Assembly: GCF_002179555.1 (NCBI RefSeq)
Contig: NZ_NHOU01000003.1
Span: 186,001-250,000 of the forward strand
Length of the DNA stretch: 64,000 nt
From: Salinicola salarius
GTDB taxonomy: Bacteria; Pseudomonadota; Gammaproteobacteria; Pseudomonadales; Halomonadaceae
Reading direction: 5' to 3'
Shown: positions 51,719-61,693 of the stretch, one piece after another
Layout: every line of letters starts with the position of its first letter
Numbering within the stretch: the first letter of the stretch is position 1
Program-made: the position numbers and the translations under genes
The notes under the pieces: model-generated
Told to the model about the DNA's origin: nothing
Database searches by the model: none
What the model saw: the letters and a program-made list of their open reading frames with translations, nothing else

Positions 51719-53680
51719 TCATATTTCGAGATCGATAGCGAGCCAGTAGCGACGACCGTCTTCGACCAGGCTGTAGGTGTCGTAATCGATCCGCTTGTCG
51801 AAGACGTTGTAGACGCCGAACAGCAATTTGGCTTGCGGGGCGATTCGCCAGGACCCGCCCGTATCGACCAATGTGTAGGAGGGAATGGCATCGGTGGAGC
51901 CGGAACGCCCCGACGCCACATACTCTTCCTGATCGCCGCGGAATGTCAGGCGACCCCAGCCGCTGAATCGACCGGCAGGATCCCAGTCCAAGGTGGTGCT
52001 CAGCAGATGCCTGGGCAGCTGCGTGAGCTGCTCCCCTTCTGCCTCACCGGACTCCTGTTCGGAATCGGTATAGGTGTAGCTCGCCTTGGCCGACAGCGTC
52101 TCGCTCAGCGGACTTCCCAGCGTCAGCTCGACCCCCTGTGTATAAGCCTCGTCGATATTGACGCGGGTGGTGGGGCTACGGCCATAGCTGTTGTCGGGCT
52201 CCGACGCACAGGGGGCGCCCACGGCCGTACAGGGAACCCGGCTGATCTTGTCCTCGAAGTCGTTACGAAACAGCGTGATCCCGCCATTGAGCCCGCTGGG
52301 CCGACCGTAGAGCAGGCCGATCTCCTTGGTGACCGAGGTCTCGGGCTCGAGATCCGGGTTACCGTAGGTATTGCCGCCACGACTGACGGCCCCCCATTCC
52401 GGCGAGAGATCGCGTACGCCGGGCGCCTTGTAGCCCGTCGAGACGCCACCCTTCACTGTCCACAGCGGCGCTGGATTCCAGACACCGTAGAGACGCGGAC
52501 TGAAGTGATTGCCGAACTCTTCGTTGTCATCCATGCGCACGCCGGCGGTGACCGAGAAAGTATCGGTGAGGTAGTACTCGTCCTCGATGAACAGCGCCCA
52601 CTGGTACATGTCCAGCTCGGAGAGCTCGGAGATCTTATTAGTAGTGGTATCTTCCAGCTCCTCCTTGGAGTAGCTGCCGCCCACGCTCAGCGTATGCGAG
52701 CGAAAAGGCATCACCACCTGCGACTTGGCCTCGGTATTCTTGACCGTGATGTCTCGCCCCTCGTTTTCGGTCTCTTCCTGTTGTACGTAGGTGGTCGAGG
52801 TGCCGATACCCCAGCGCCCTTCATGACGCAGCGAGTAACGCTCTGTCTCATTATCGGATTCACTAGGATCACCGCCCTCTTCGACGGTCTTCCCGACGTT
52901 CATCTCGCGCTGCTGCTTGGTGCGACCGGCTTCCAGCATGAAGTCATGGTTCTGGGTCGGCGTCAGCGTCACGCGCGCCGTGCCGTTGACCAGCTCCTTG
53001 TCCTCGTAGCCGTCGACGATGTCGTCCTCCTGCCGAGTGCTGTAGCGGCCGAAGACCTGCAGCCCGAGCAAATCATCGACCAGCGGCCCGGTGGTATAGA
53101 ATTCGGTCTGCTGAGCATCGCCGGAGTCCCGATCTTCCTGGATCGTCGCTCCCAACCGCAGATTGGCATGCCATTCGTCCTGGACTTTACGCGTGATGAC
53201 GTTGATCACCCCACCGATGGCATCCGATCCGTAGAGCGTCGACATCGGCCCACGGATCACCTCGATGCGCTCGATGGCATAGAGCGGCGGCAGCCAATCC
53301 TGCTCGAACCCGGCGCTACCGTTGGGGCGCGATTCACGTGTACTGACCGGCATGCCATCGACCAGGATCAAGGTATATTCGGCAGGCATACCACGGATGC
53401 TGATGTCGGCGCCGTTGTCCCCCGACCCGCCGCCCGTCACGATGACGCCGGGCACGTCCACCAGGGCATCGGTCACATCGCGGTACTGACGGCGCTCGAG
53501 CTGTTCGCGTGAGATCACACTGATCGAAGCGGGAGCACTGGTCACCTGCTGCGCGTAGCCCGCGGCCGTGACGACCATAGGGTCCAGCTCGCTCTGGGCC
53601 TGGCTATGGTTCGCAAACCCGACGGCCCCCGCAGCCGCCAGTGTGAGCGCTGAAAAGCGTAATGGCGTTGAAAACGTCAT
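51719..53680 (-). CDS. TonB-dependent siderophore receptor (catecholate type)
   Basis: 653 residues from ATG 53680 with AAGGGAACC upstream. Signal peptide 1-28 (ending HSQAQ), TonB box DPMVVTA directly after it, plug domain (about 45-155; ISREQLERRQYRDVTDALVD, then GADISIRGMPAEYTLILVDG) and a 22-strand barrel to the C-terminus. The two Cys (VPCTAVGAPCASE) lie in one long loop and probably pair. It resembles BfrD/FepA-type outer-membrane receptors. It is the first gene of the iron locus, with a Fur-like box upstream. Confidence 0.93.
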   Translation of the reverse strand: MTFSTPLRFSALTLAAAGAVGFANHSQAQSELDPMVVTAAGYAQQVTSAPASISVISREQLERRQYRDVTDALVDVPGVIVTGGGSGDNGADISIRGMPAEYTLILVDGMPVSTRESRPNGSAGFEQDWLPPLYAIERIEVIRGPMSTLYGSDAIGGVINVITRKVQDEWHANLRLGATIQEDRDSGDAQQTEFYTTGPLVDDLLGLQVFGRYSTRQEDDIVDGYEDKELVNGTARVTLTPTQNHDFMLEAGRTKQQREMNVGKTVEEGGDPSESDNETERYSLRHEGRWGIGTSTTYVQQEETENEGRDITVKNTEAKSQVVMPFRSHTLSVGGSYSKEELEDTTTNKISELSELDMYQWALFIEDEYYLTDTFSVTAGVRMDDNEEFGNHFSPRLYGVWNPAPLWTVKGGVSTGYKAPGVRDLSPEWGAVSRGGNTYGNPDLEPETSVTKEIGLLYGRPSGLNGGITLFRNDFEDKISRVPCTAVGAPCASEPDNSYGRSPTTRVNIDEAYTQGVELTLGSPLSETLSAKASYTYTDSEQESGEAEGEQLTQLPRHLLSTTLDWDPAGRFSGWGRLTFRGDQEEYVASGRSGSTDAIPSYTLVDTGGSWRIAPQAKLLFGVYNVFDKRIDYDTYSLVEDGRRYWLAIDLEI

Positions 53681-53741
53681 TGTTGGTTCCCTTGATAAGA
53701 CGAGTCCGAATGAACAAGCGGCTCGCACGGCCGAAAATCTT

Positions 53742-53760
53742 AATACGAATATTTATCATT
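53742..53760 (-). promoter_or_regulatory. Fur-box-like site upstream of the TonB receptor
   Basis: On the minus strand AATGATAAATATTCGTATT lies 62 bases before the receptor start. It matches about 11 of 14 positions of the Fur 7-1-7 consensus. It sits in an AT-rich stretch in the 245-base space between the receptor and a divergent lysR gene, consistent with iron repression. Confidence 0.6.
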
Positions 53761-53925
53761 TAGATTCTTTCATACTGTCTGTCTAAAATCTCGCGACAGT
53801 GCGTTGCGTGTTTTGCAACCGCTGGAAAGATCGCACCGGGGCGATAAAACCGTTAAAGTTTCTGATAACCATTTTCATTCACGCCCGAATCCGCCCCGCC
53901 ACCGGGCAGGCTTGCCAGGAAATTC

Positions 53926-54861
53926 ATGTACGATCTCGAGGAACTCGCGACCTTCGCTGATGTGATGGAATCCGGCAGCCTGACGGTGAGCGCTCGCCGT
54001 CTGGGCGTCGCCAAATCGACCTTGAGTCGCCGCATCGCGCATCTGGAAACCCGGCTGGATCAGCCATTGCTTCGGCGCCAGGCCAACCGTCTGATGCCCA
54101 CGGAGGCCGGCGGGCTTTTCCTGGGTTACGCGCGGGAGATGTTGCGGATTGCAGAACAGAGCCATCTGGCGCTGGACGACTTGAAGGCGGAAATCAGCGG
54201 CGAGGTCGTCGTCAAGGTTCACTCGGCGCTGGCGCGCGGTTTCGTGGCGAGGCAGGCAGAACGCTTCCTGGAGCGCCACCCCAAGGCCAGGCTGGAAGTG
54301 CGCACGCTTCGATCGGCCCCTTCGCTACCGGACGGCAGCGCCCTTCACCTTTGGGTCGGAGCGGTGGTGGAATGCGGCCTGCGCCAGGAGGTGCTGGGCT
54401 GGATCACGCGCGGTATCTACGCCAATCCCGAGTATCTCCGCCATCGGGGCGCGCCTAGCCATCCGCACGAACTGAAAAACCACGCTTGGGTCGACCTGCT
54501 CGGCGATACCGAAAGCGGCGTGACGCTGAGTCATCTCTACCAGGGCCGTTATCACCTGCCGTCGGCCGGCAGTCGGCTGCGTGTCGATCAACTGGCGTTA
54601 CATTCCGATGCCATCGCTCGTGGCCAGGGGTTGGGGCTGATGCCCCACTGGATGGCCGAGCGCCGCTTGCGCCATCATCCGGGGACCCTGGTGCCGTGTC
54701 TGGAAGAGTGGCAGGCGCCGCCGCTACCGGTCACGCTGCTTTATCCCTATGGCCACCAGCCCCGGAAGATCACTGCACTGATCGAGCAGTTGCGCCAATC
54801 GATACCGGCCGCCTGGCAACGCGAGACGATGGAGCTGCCAACCCCGGCCATCGGTCGCTGA
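53926..54861 (+). CDS. LysR-family transcriptional regulator
   Basis: 311 residues. HTH at residues about 8-45 (ATFADVMESGSLTVSARRLG, then VAKSTLSRRIAHLETRL) and an effector domain with QGLGLMPHWMAERRLRHH near the end. It is divergent from the TonB receptor and 33 bases upstream of an O-methyltransferase gene on the same strand. Either could be its target; the sequence does not decide. Confidence 0.9.
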   Translation: MYDLEELATFADVMESGSLTVSARRLGVAKSTLSRRIAHLETRLDQPLLRRQANRLMPTEAGGLFLGYAREMLRIAEQSHLALDDLKAEISGEVVVKVHSALARGFVARQAERFLERHPKARLEVRTLRSAPSLPDGSALHLWVGAVVECGLRQEVLGWITRGIYANPEYLRHRGAPSHPHELKNHAWVDLLGDTESGVTLSHLYQGRYHLPSAGSRLRVDQLALHSDAIARGQGLGLMPHWMAERRLRHHPGTLVPCLEEWQAPPLPVTLLYPYGHQPRKITALIEQLRQSIPAAWQRETMELPTPAIGR

Positions 54862-54894
54862 ACCTCATTCACTCTCTGCACCTGGAGCACCCCA

Positions 54895-55512
54895 ATGACG
54901 ATGTCATTCCCCGAAATGGACATGAGCGATGCGATGCGACGCGTCATCGAGCTTTACCATCAGCGCATCGAGGCGGAAAAGCGCGGGCAAGGCGGCCCAC
55001 ATCGCCACATGGCGATCGGCCCCGCATCGGGGCGTCTGATCAACCTGCTGGTGCGCAGCCTCGAATCACCGCAAATCCTCGAGCTGGGCACCTCGCTGGG
55101 ATACTCGACGATCTGGCTGGCCGACGCCGCACGCGCTGCGGGTGGTCAGGTCATTACCATGGAGCTGGAAGCCGAAAAGTCGGCCTATGCGCGGGACATG
55201 GCCGAACAGGCCGGACTGGCGAAGTGGATCGACTATCGCGTAGGCGATGCCTTGCAGTTGCTCGCTGACGAGGCAGGCCCTTTCGATTTCGTGCTGGTAG
55301 ATCACTGGAAAGATCTCTACCTGCCCAGTTTCGAAGCGTTCCGGAGCAAACTGGCACCCGGTGCCATCGTGGTTGCCGACAACATGATTCCCCGACGTGA
55401 AGACAAGGGGCAGGCCGCCTACGCCGCCGCCGTTCGCGCGACACCGGGCATGAGCAGCGTCTTGTTGCCCGTTGGCTCGGGGCTGGAAGTGAGCCGTTAC
55501 CATCCCGAATGA
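54895..55512 (+). CDS. Class I SAM-dependent O-methyltransferase (COMT-like)
   Basis: 205 residues. SAM-binding motif I LELGTSLGYSTIWLADAA (about 62-79), acidic residue in VITMELEAEKSAYAR, and LVDHWKDLYLPSFEAF (metal/substrate region). The fold matches bacterial catechol/caffeoyl-CoA O-methyltransferases, although the usual metal Asp pattern is only partly seen. It lies directly downstream of the lysR gene. A role in modifying catechol siderophores is possible but unproven. A small GC hairpin (55637-55659) lies in the 219-base gap that follows. Confidence 0.85.
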   Translation: MTMSFPEMDMSDAMRRVIELYHQRIEAEKRGQGGPHRHMAIGPASGRLINLLVRSLESPQILELGTSLGYSTIWLADAARAAGGQVITMELEAEKSAYARDMAEQAGLAKWIDYRVGDALQLLADEAGPFDFVLVDHWKDLYLPSFEAFRSKLAPGAIVVADNMIPRREDKGQAAYAAAVRATPGMSSVLLPVGSGLEVSRYHPE

Positions 55513-55731
55513 ACGCCCCCACTCGCCCCTTCAATACCCGCTCCTTCGATACCTACCCTGCGCGCCACTGACGGCCCTTTCCTTCACACGGGCCAGGTAC
55601 GCGAATTCCGGCTTTTCCGGTTAGACTGCAGGAAAGACGCGGCGGCTCCAGCGCCGCGTGTCTGACAGTGACTTAAATAGCGTGCTAACATTGATCGCTT
55701 GTCGAATCACGACTCGGCTGACAGGGAAGAT

Positions 55732-55950
55732 ATGGGTCTACAGGAAATTGCCGTTGGCGGGATCTTTCTCAGTCCACTGCTGATTTATGCCTTCTTTGGC
55801 TTCATCGCTACCCTCTTCCTTCGCTCGCTGCTGCATTGGGTGATCGGGCAGCGCGCCTTGTGGTATGAAGCCTGGTTCGACGTCTCGCTGTTCGTGCTGT
55901 TCACTGCCGGCATTACCTTTCTGTTTTCCGTCCTGCTCGAGAGTACTTGA
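55732..55950 (+). CDS. DUF1656 (AaeX-like) small membrane protein
   Basis: 72 residues from ATG 55732 with AGGGAAG upstream; an in-frame TTG 33 bases earlier is less likely. Two TM segments (IAVGGIFLSPLLIYAFFGFI and WFDVSLFVLFTAGITFLFSV). It is the small subunit gene that regularly precedes AaeA/AaeB efflux genes. The stop overlaps the next start (TGATG). Confidence 0.88.
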   Translation: MGLQEIAVGGIFLSPLLIYAFFGFIATLFLRSLLHWVIGQRALWYEAWFDVSLFVLFTAGITFLFSVLLEST

Positions 55951-56954
55951 TGCGCAATTCGCTACGTATCCTCATGACCCTCGTCGTCGTCGCGATCGCC
56001 GTGGCCGCCGGCATCTGGCTTTGGAACTACTATCTTTTCACCCCCTGGACGCGGGATGCCCGCGTGCGCGCGGAAGTGATCACGATTGCGCCGGACGTCT
56101 CCGGCTGGGTACGCACGCTCAACGTCAACGACACCGACTTCGTCGCCAAGGGCGATACGCTGTTCGAGATCGACAAGGCGCGTTATCAGGCGGCACTGGA
56201 TCAGGCGCAGGCGACGGTCGAAAATCGCGAGGCCACGTTGAAGCTGCGCCAGACGGAAGCCCAGCGACGCAATCAGTTGAGCAACCGCTCGATCAGCGCC
56301 GAGGATCGCCAGATCGCCCAGATCAACAGCCGGGTTGCCGCCGCCGATCTGAAGCAGGCTCAGGCCGATCTCGCCAGCGCCAGAATCGACCTGGAGCGTA
56401 CCCGCGTCGTCGCGCCGGTCAGCGGCCATGTGCTCAACCTGCAGCTGTCGGCCGGCAACTATGTCAGTCGAGGCACGCCGGTGATGGCGCTGGTGCAGTC
56501 GAACTCCTATTACGTCATGGGCTATTTCGAAGAGACCAAGATGTCCTCCATCGATGTCGGCGATCCCGCGGAGGTCATCCTGATGAATGGCGATACCCAT
56601 CTGCATGGACATGTCGCCGGCATCGGCCGGGGGATCGCCGATACCAATACCAGCCTCAACAACCAGCTGTTGCCGCAAGTGCAGCCAACCTTCAACTGGG
56701 TGCGACTGGCACAGCGCATTCCGGTTCGCATTACCCTGGACGACATTCCGGACGAGACGCTGCTCAGCGCCGGCATGACGGCAACGGTCAGGATTCAGCA
56801 CGGCGACGGCACGCCGCCATCCGAGTCTCCTGCCGACCCCGTCAGTACGACAACGAAGCCGACCCAGCCAGCCGACCGGCGCCCGACCGAGCAGGCTCAA
56901 TCGAGACCGGCTGACGCAATGCCAGCCGGGAACGCTGCCGACGACACGCAGTGA
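55950..56954 (+). CDS. HlyD/AaeA-family efflux periplasmic adaptor
   Basis: 334 residues from ATG 55950. N-terminal TM anchor (8-30), then lipoyl/beta-barrel halves: WTRDARVRAEVITIAPDVSG (about 35-54), a coiled-coil hairpin (about 85-155, QATVENREATLKLRQTEAQR), VVAPVSGHVLNLQLSAGNYV (about 152-171) and a beta-barrel domain. The tail is Pro/Thr/Ala-rich. It links the FUSC inner-membrane pump to an outer-membrane channel. AaeAB exports aromatic carboxylates in E. coli; the substrate here is not known. Confidence 0.93.
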   Translation: MRNSLRILMTLVVVAIAVAAGIWLWNYYLFTPWTRDARVRAEVITIAPDVSGWVRTLNVNDTDFVAKGDTLFEIDKARYQAALDQAQATVENREATLKLRQTEAQRRNQLSNRSISAEDRQIAQINSRVAAADLKQAQADLASARIDLERTRVVAPVSGHVLNLQLSAGNYVSRGTPVMALVQSNSYYVMGYFEETKMSSIDVGDPAEVILMNGDTHLHGHVAGIGRGIADTNTSLNNQLLPQVQPTFNWVRLAQRIPVRITLDDIPDETLLSAGMTATVRIQHGDGTPPSESPADPVSTTTKPTQPADRRPTEQAQSRPADAMPAGNAADDTQ

Positions 56955-59023
56955 GCGCCATGCCACCGCTCGTCAAGACCTACCTGATGCCCGACGCCAC
57001 GGCGGTCAAGTTCGCCATCAAGACCACCGTGGCGATGATGATCGCGCTCTATCTGGCGCTCTGGTTCAACCTCGACCGCCCTTACTGGGCGTTGATTTCG
57101 GCGGCCTTTCTGCAGATCCGCCCGATGAGCGGCATGGTAATCGAGAAAGGCATCTGCCAGCTCGGCGGCACGTTCGTCGGGGCGGTGGCGGGAATCGTCA
57201 TCATGTCGCTGTTTGCCCAGGCCAGGGTGCCCGCGCTGATGACCCTGACGCTATGGATCATGCTGTGTACCTATGTCGGCTCACTATGGCGCAACAACTA
57301 TACCTACGGCTGTCTGATGGCAGCCGTCACCGCCATGCTGATCGTGGTGATCTCCAACGGCAGCACGCCCGGCGGGATCTTCGACATCGCCGTGGCGCGA
57401 CTGTCGGAACTGGGGTTGGGCGCGATCTGTGCCACCCTGGTCAGCTCGTTGCTGTGGCCCTCCCGAGTCGGCAAGCATCTCTCAACTCAAGCTGATAGCG
57501 TCATCAACGAAGCGTTCGAGAACGCGGCCCTGCGCCTGGAGGCGAGCGACGACATTCCCGCCATGCAGAAGGCGCTGCGGGGTAGCCTCGGCCCGCTGAC
57601 CACGCTGGAAACGGATAGCCAGGCGGCGCGCTTCGAGGGTCCGGAAGGCCCGGGCCGCGTCCGTGCCACCCACGTTCTGACCCGACGCACGCTGCGCTTC
57701 CTGGCCAATCTCCAGGCGCTGCATCAAATGATGCGTGACCATGCCGACAAGCTGGATCCGCGCAGCATCGAGATCGCACGCCAGGTCGCCCAAGGCTTTC
57801 GCGAGGCGGAGCAAGTCAGGGGCGTTGTCAAAGGGCGTCAGGAACTTCAGAAGCTGCGTCACCTCGTGCACCAGAGCGACGAAAAAGGCATGGCACCGTT
57901 GGACCGACGCGCACACTTGGGGCTGCGCGAATCGATCGGCCATGCCATGGTCATGCTGAACGCCCGCGAAGCGATCGCCTCACCTGGCTCGCACAAGTTG
58001 CGCTCCGCTTCTCTGGCCTGGCACCGCGATCATCTCGCCGCCGCTATCAATGCGATTCGCTCGGGCATCGTTTTCGGCACGCTCGCCACGTTCTGGATTC
58101 TCACGGCCTGGAACAGCGCCATGATTGCCATGTTGCTGGGCACGCTATTCTCGTCCTTCTTTGCCAGCCGAGACAATCCGGTCGCGATCACCATGATGTT
58201 CTACAAGGGCATGCTCGCCGCCATTCCCAGCGCGTTCCTGTTCGGACATGTACTGCTGTCGCAGGCCAACGGCTTTCCGATGCTGGCGCTGCTGTTCGGC
58301 ACGCCGCTGTTTCTGGGGCTGATGGGGGCGACCAATCCGGCGACGATGGGTTATTGCCTGGCCTTCACCATCTTCAACATCCTGCTGACCATGCCCGGCA
58401 ACAACATGGACTTCTCTTTCGACAGCTTCGCCAATCGCGCGGTCGCGGTGATCATCGGCCTCACCTGCGTGGTGGTGGGCTTCCGGCTGTTGCCCGGTCT
58501 GGGCACGCGCCTGCGTCGGCGCCGCTTGATCAATGCGATCTCCAGGGATATTCATCATCTGCGGCGGCGGTCGATACGCGATGCCGAAACCCGCTTCATT
58601 GGCCATATGGCGGATCGCATCCTGCAACTGGCCCAGCACGACGACATGCTGCCCCAAGATCAGCGCCACCTTTTCATACTCGGATTGACGGGGCTGGATC
58701 TGGGCACCGCTACGCTACGCCTGCGCGATCGACTCGATGATGCGCCCCACCCGGTCATTCGACGCGCCCATCGCCAGCTGCTTCAGGCGCTGGCCACCGG
58801 CTTCGAGGAGAGTGCCAACGGCCGCCAGCCGCAGGGGATCCGCGAGGCGGGCGAGCGTCTGGAAGAGGCTATAGTCAAACATGGCGATGCCTCGACGGAT
58901 CACCATGTGTTGCTGGTGGGGTTGGTCGAACGACTGGAACTGGCGCTGGAACGCCTCGGGCACATCATGGCCGAGCGCCCGCATATCAAGCCCGACCGCC
59001 AGCCCGAACCCGTCACCTCCTGA
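56951..59023 (+). CDS. FUSC/AaeB-family inner-membrane efflux protein
   Basis: 690 residues from GTG 56951 (GTGA overlap with the adaptor stop); ATG 56960 is the alternative. Two membrane halves: first at about 20-165 (FNLDRPYWALISAAFLQIRP, GGTFVGAVAGIVIMSLFAQA), second at about 360-525 (FGTLATFWILTAWNSAMIAM). Cytoplasmic helical regions follow each. It is the pump of the three-gene AaeXAB-like set. It ends 24 bases from the convergent racemase gene. Confidence 0.93.
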   Translation: MSAMPPLVKTYLMPDATAVKFAIKTTVAMMIALYLALWFNLDRPYWALISAAFLQIRPMSGMVIEKGICQLGGTFVGAVAGIVIMSLFAQARVPALMTLTLWIMLCTYVGSLWRNNYTYGCLMAAVTAMLIVVISNGSTPGGIFDIAVARLSELGLGAICATLVSSLLWPSRVGKHLSTQADSVINEAFENAALRLEASDDIPAMQKALRGSLGPLTTLETDSQAARFEGPEGPGRVRATHVLTRRTLRFLANLQALHQMMRDHADKLDPRSIEIARQVAQGFREAEQVRGVVKGRQELQKLRHLVHQSDEKGMAPLDRRAHLGLRESIGHAMVMLNAREAIASPGSHKLRSASLAWHRDHLAAAINAIRSGIVFGTLATFWILTAWNSAMIAMLLGTLFSSFFASRDNPVAITMMFYKGMLAAIPSAFLFGHVLLSQANGFPMLALLFGTPLFLGLMGATNPATMGYCLAFTIFNILLTMPGNNMDFSFDSFANRAVAVIIGLTCVVVGFRLLPGLGTRLRRRRLINAISRDIHHLRRRSIRDAETRFIGHMADRILQLAQHDDMLPQDQRHLFILGLTGLDLGTATLRLRDRLDDAPHPVIRRAHRQLLQALATGFEESANGRQPQGIREAGERLEEAIVKHGDASTDHHVLLVGLVERLELALERLGHIMAERPHIKPDRQPEPVTS

Positions 59024-59047
59024 TCGCGACCGGCGGCCTGATGCCTA

Positions 59048-60085
59048 TCATCGACGACCGATACGCGGCCAGGTGTCGGCGAGACGGTAGCCGGCAGGCC
59101 ACGGGTCACGCGGGTCGAGGGTGTGCTGATGTGTACCGGTGATGAAAGCTCGCCCCCGGATCAGCGGCGTCACCGCTTCCTTGTCGCCGACCCGCGTCGT
59201 GCCATCGAGCCGGCAGTAGAAGCGCGAGTCGATGATCGATTCACCGATGAAGGTCTCGCCCTGCTTGAGTTTGCCCTGTGCATGCAGCAGCGCCATGCGC
59301 GCCGAGCAGCCGGTTCCGGTGGGAGAACGATCGAGCTTGCCCGGCTGGATCGCCACCGTATTGCGGCCAAGCCAGGCATCACCCTCCCGCCTGAGCGGCG
59401 CGGCAATCTGGCAGAAAGAGACGTGCTTCCAGTCGGGATTGGTGGGGTGATGGAAACCGAACTGCGCGTTGACGGCATCGGTGATCCGAATGCCGGCCTC
59501 GACCAGATCCCGCGCTTCGTCCGGTTCCAGTCTGAAACCGAGGTCCTCGGCATTCACGATCACAAAGCTGTCGCCGCCGAATGCCGTGTCGACACGCAGC
59601 GTACCGAGCCCTTCCACCTCGAGCCGCAGGTCTCGCCGATCGACGAACGCCGGCAGATTGCGCACGGTGACGTCTAGCACCCGACCATTTTCGCAGCGCG
59701 CCACGGCCTCGATCAGACCACCGGGCGCTTCCAGCACCAGATGTGTCTCGGGCTCCTGCATCGGCAGGATCCCAGTTTCGAGCAGCACGGTCGCGACACA
59801 GAGACTGTTGGAGCCGGACATCGGTGGCGTGTCTTCCGGCTCCATGATGATCCAGCCCATCTGCGCCCGTGGATCCTTGGGCGGCACCAGCAGGTTGACG
59901 TGCCGGAAGACGCCGCCACGGGGTTCGTTGAGCATGAAGTTGCGCAGCGTTTCGTCACGCGCGATCCAGCGCGACTGCTCCCAGAGCGTCTCGCCGGGTG
60001 GCGGCGCCACGCCGCCGACGATGACATCCCCCACTTCTCCCTCGGCATGACAACTGACACTATGGATCACGCGAGTGGTCTGCAT
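59048..60085 (-). CDS. Proline racemase superfamily enzyme (probable hydroxyproline epimerase)
   Basis: 345 residues from ATG 60085 with CGGAG upstream. Full-length diaminopimelate epimerase-like fold. The first general acid/base position, Cys in MCGHG of proline racemase, is Ser here ([18 protein letters not shown]). The second Cys is present ([18 protein letters not shown]). Ser/Cys members are known in this superfamily and act on hydroxyproline or proline; Thr/Cys members dehydrate trans-3-hydroxyproline. It lies 49 bases downstream of livF on the same strand, so it is probably part of the transporter operon. Confidence 0.88.
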   Translation of the reverse strand: MQTTRVIHSVSCHAEGEVGDVIVGGVAPPPGETLWEQSRWIARDETLRNFMLNEPRGGVFRHVNLLVPPKDPRAQMGWIIMEPEDTPPMSGSNSLCVATVLLETGILPMQEPETHLVLEAPGGLIEAVARCENGRVLDVTVRNLPAFVDRRDLRLEVEGLGTLRVDTAFGGDSFVIVNAEDLGFRLEPDEARDLVEAGIRITDAVNAQFGFHHPTNPDWKHVSFCQIAAPLRREGDAWLGRNTVAIQPGKLDRSPTGTGCSARMALLHAQGKLKQGETFIGESIIDSRFYCRLDGTTRVGDKEAVTPLIRGRAFITGTHQHTLDPRDPWPAGYRLADTWPRIGRR

Positions 60086-60134
60086 ACGATTCTCCGATAC
60101 TTCGTTATTTACCGAGTCATTCACCGACGCCCTG

Positions 60135-60911
60135 TCATTCACCCACACCCAAGTAGGCCTTCACGATCGATTCGTCTTCACGCAGCCTCGCCGCCTCGCC
60201 CTGCATGCGAATCTCGCCGTTCTCGATCACGTAGGCGTAATGCGCCAGCCGCAGCGCGAGCCGTGCGTTCTGCTCGACCAGCAGAATGGTGGTACCCGCT
60301 TCGTTCAGGCGCTTGATGATGCGCATGATGTCGGTAACGAGCTTCGGCGCCAGCCCCATGGAGGGTTCGTCGAGCAGCATCACGCTGGGGCCGTGCATCA
60401 GGGCACGCCCCATCGCCAGCATCTGCTGCTGACCGCCGGAGAGCAGCGAACCGTCCTGATGGCGACGCTCGTGCAGGATCGGGAACAGCTCATAGACTTC
60501 CTCGAGCCGTTGTCGCCGCAGCGCGTTGTCCTTGACCGTGAAGGCACCCAGTTCCAGGTTCTCCTTGACCGTCAGCCCGCGCAGGATACGCCGGCCTTCC
60601 GGCACGTGAACCACGCCGCGACGGGCGATCTCGTGAGCGGCCAGCGTGGCGATCGATTCCCCTTCCAGATGGACATCGCCGCGCCGGGCCCGCACCAGTC
60701 CAGATATGGTCTTGAGCGTGGTCGACTTGCCGGCCCCGTTGCTGCCCAGCAGGGTCACGATTTCCCCTTCATGGACATCCAGCGATACCCCACGCAACGC
60801 CTGGATCTGGCCGTAGAAGGCTTCGACATCGCGGATGCTCAGCCGTACCTTGCCAGGCCGCGTGACGCTTTCCGACCTATCGTTATCGGTTTGATTGAGG
60901 GTTTCCGTCAC
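60135..60911 (-). CDS. livF: Branched-chain-type amino acid ABC transporter ATPase (LivF)
   Basis: 258 residues. Walker [10 protein letters not shown] (about 56-64), signature [16 protein letters not shown], Walker [16 protein letters not shown] and the LivF-type ending [15 protein letters not shown]. Its ATG overlaps the livG stop (ATGA). The N-terminal roughly 20 residues are an unconserved polar extension. The set may carry hydroxyproline, proline or related compounds rather than leucine, given the racemase gene that follows. Confidence 0.94.
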   Translation of the reverse strand: MTETLNQTDNDRSESVTRPGKVRLSIRDVEAFYGQIQALRGVSLDVHEGEIVTLLGSNGAGKSTTLKTISGLVRARRGDVHLEGESIATLAAHEIARRGVVHVPEGRRILRGLTVKENLELGAFTVKDNALRRQRLEEVYELFPILHERRHQDGSLLSGGQQQMLAMGRALMHGPSVMLLDEPSMGLAPKLVTDIMRIIKRLNEAGTTILLVEQNARLALRLAHYAYVIENGEIRMQGEAARLREDESIVKAYLGVGE

Positions 60912-61684
60912 AGTGCCAGCTCCTCATCGTCCTGGCCGAGATAGGCCTCGATCACCTTGGGATCGTTCTGCACGGTGTGCGGGTCGCCTTCGGTGATCAG
61001 ACTGCCGTGGTCGAGCACGCTGATACGCTCGGAGACGTTCATCACCAGGCTCATGTCATGCTCGATCAACAGCACGGCGACGCCGCGCTCGTCACGGATA
61101 CGCCGGATCAACTCGATCAGCGCCTGCTTCTCGCCGCTGTTGAGACCTGCGGCCGGTTCATCGAGCAGCAACAGCTTGGGCTGGGTCGCCAATGCGCGGG
61201 CGATTTCGACACGCCGCTGATGACCGTAGGCAAGGTTGGTGGCCAGCCGGTCCTGATGCCCCAGCAGGCCGACGAAATCGAGGCACTCGAGGCTGGTTTC
61301 GAGAATTTGGCGCTCTTCGGCGCGCTGACTCGGTAGCCGAAGGACGGCGGCGAGGGCACCCGATCGCGTCCGGCAGTGCTGGCCGGCCATGACGTTCTCC
61401 AGCACCGACATTTCCCGGAACAGCCGGACGTTCTGGAAGGTCCGAGCGATGCCCAGACGCGTCACAGCGTGCGGCTTGCGCTTGACGATGGACTCGCCAT
61501 CGAGAGTGATCTCCCCCTGCTGGGGGCGATAGAACCCGGTAATCACGTTGAACATCGATGTCTTGCCGGCCCCGTTGGGGCCGATCAGGCTATGAATGCG
61601 TCCCGGTTCAACGCCGAAATCGACGTCGTGCAGGACGGTGTTGCCGGCAAAGCTCAGCGACACCTGTTTCAGTTGCAGCAGCAT
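60908..61684 (-). CDS. livG: Branched-chain-type amino acid ABC transporter ATPase (LivG)
   Basis: 258 residues. Walker A GPNGAGKTS (about 34-42), LivG-type ITGFYRPQQGEITLDGESIV and IARTFQNVRLFREMSVLENV. The usual signature loop reads NLAYGHQRRVEIARAL, as in LivG proteins, and Walker B is KLLLLDEPAAGLN. It starts nine bases after the livM stop. Confidence 0.94.
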   Translation of the reverse strand: MLLQLKQVSLSFAGNTVLHDVDFGVEPGRIHSLIGPNGAGKTSMFNVITGFYRPQQGEITLDGESIVKRKPHAVTRLGIARTFQNVRLFREMSVLENVMAGQHCRTRSGALAAVLRLPSQRAEERQILETSLECLDFVGLLGHQDRLATNLAYGHQRRVEIARALATQPKLLLLDEPAAGLNSGEKQALIELIRRIRDERGVAVLLIEHDMSLVMNVSERISVLDHGSLITEGDPHTVQNDPKVIEAYLGQDDEELAL

Positions 61685-61693
61685 CGCTTCCCC

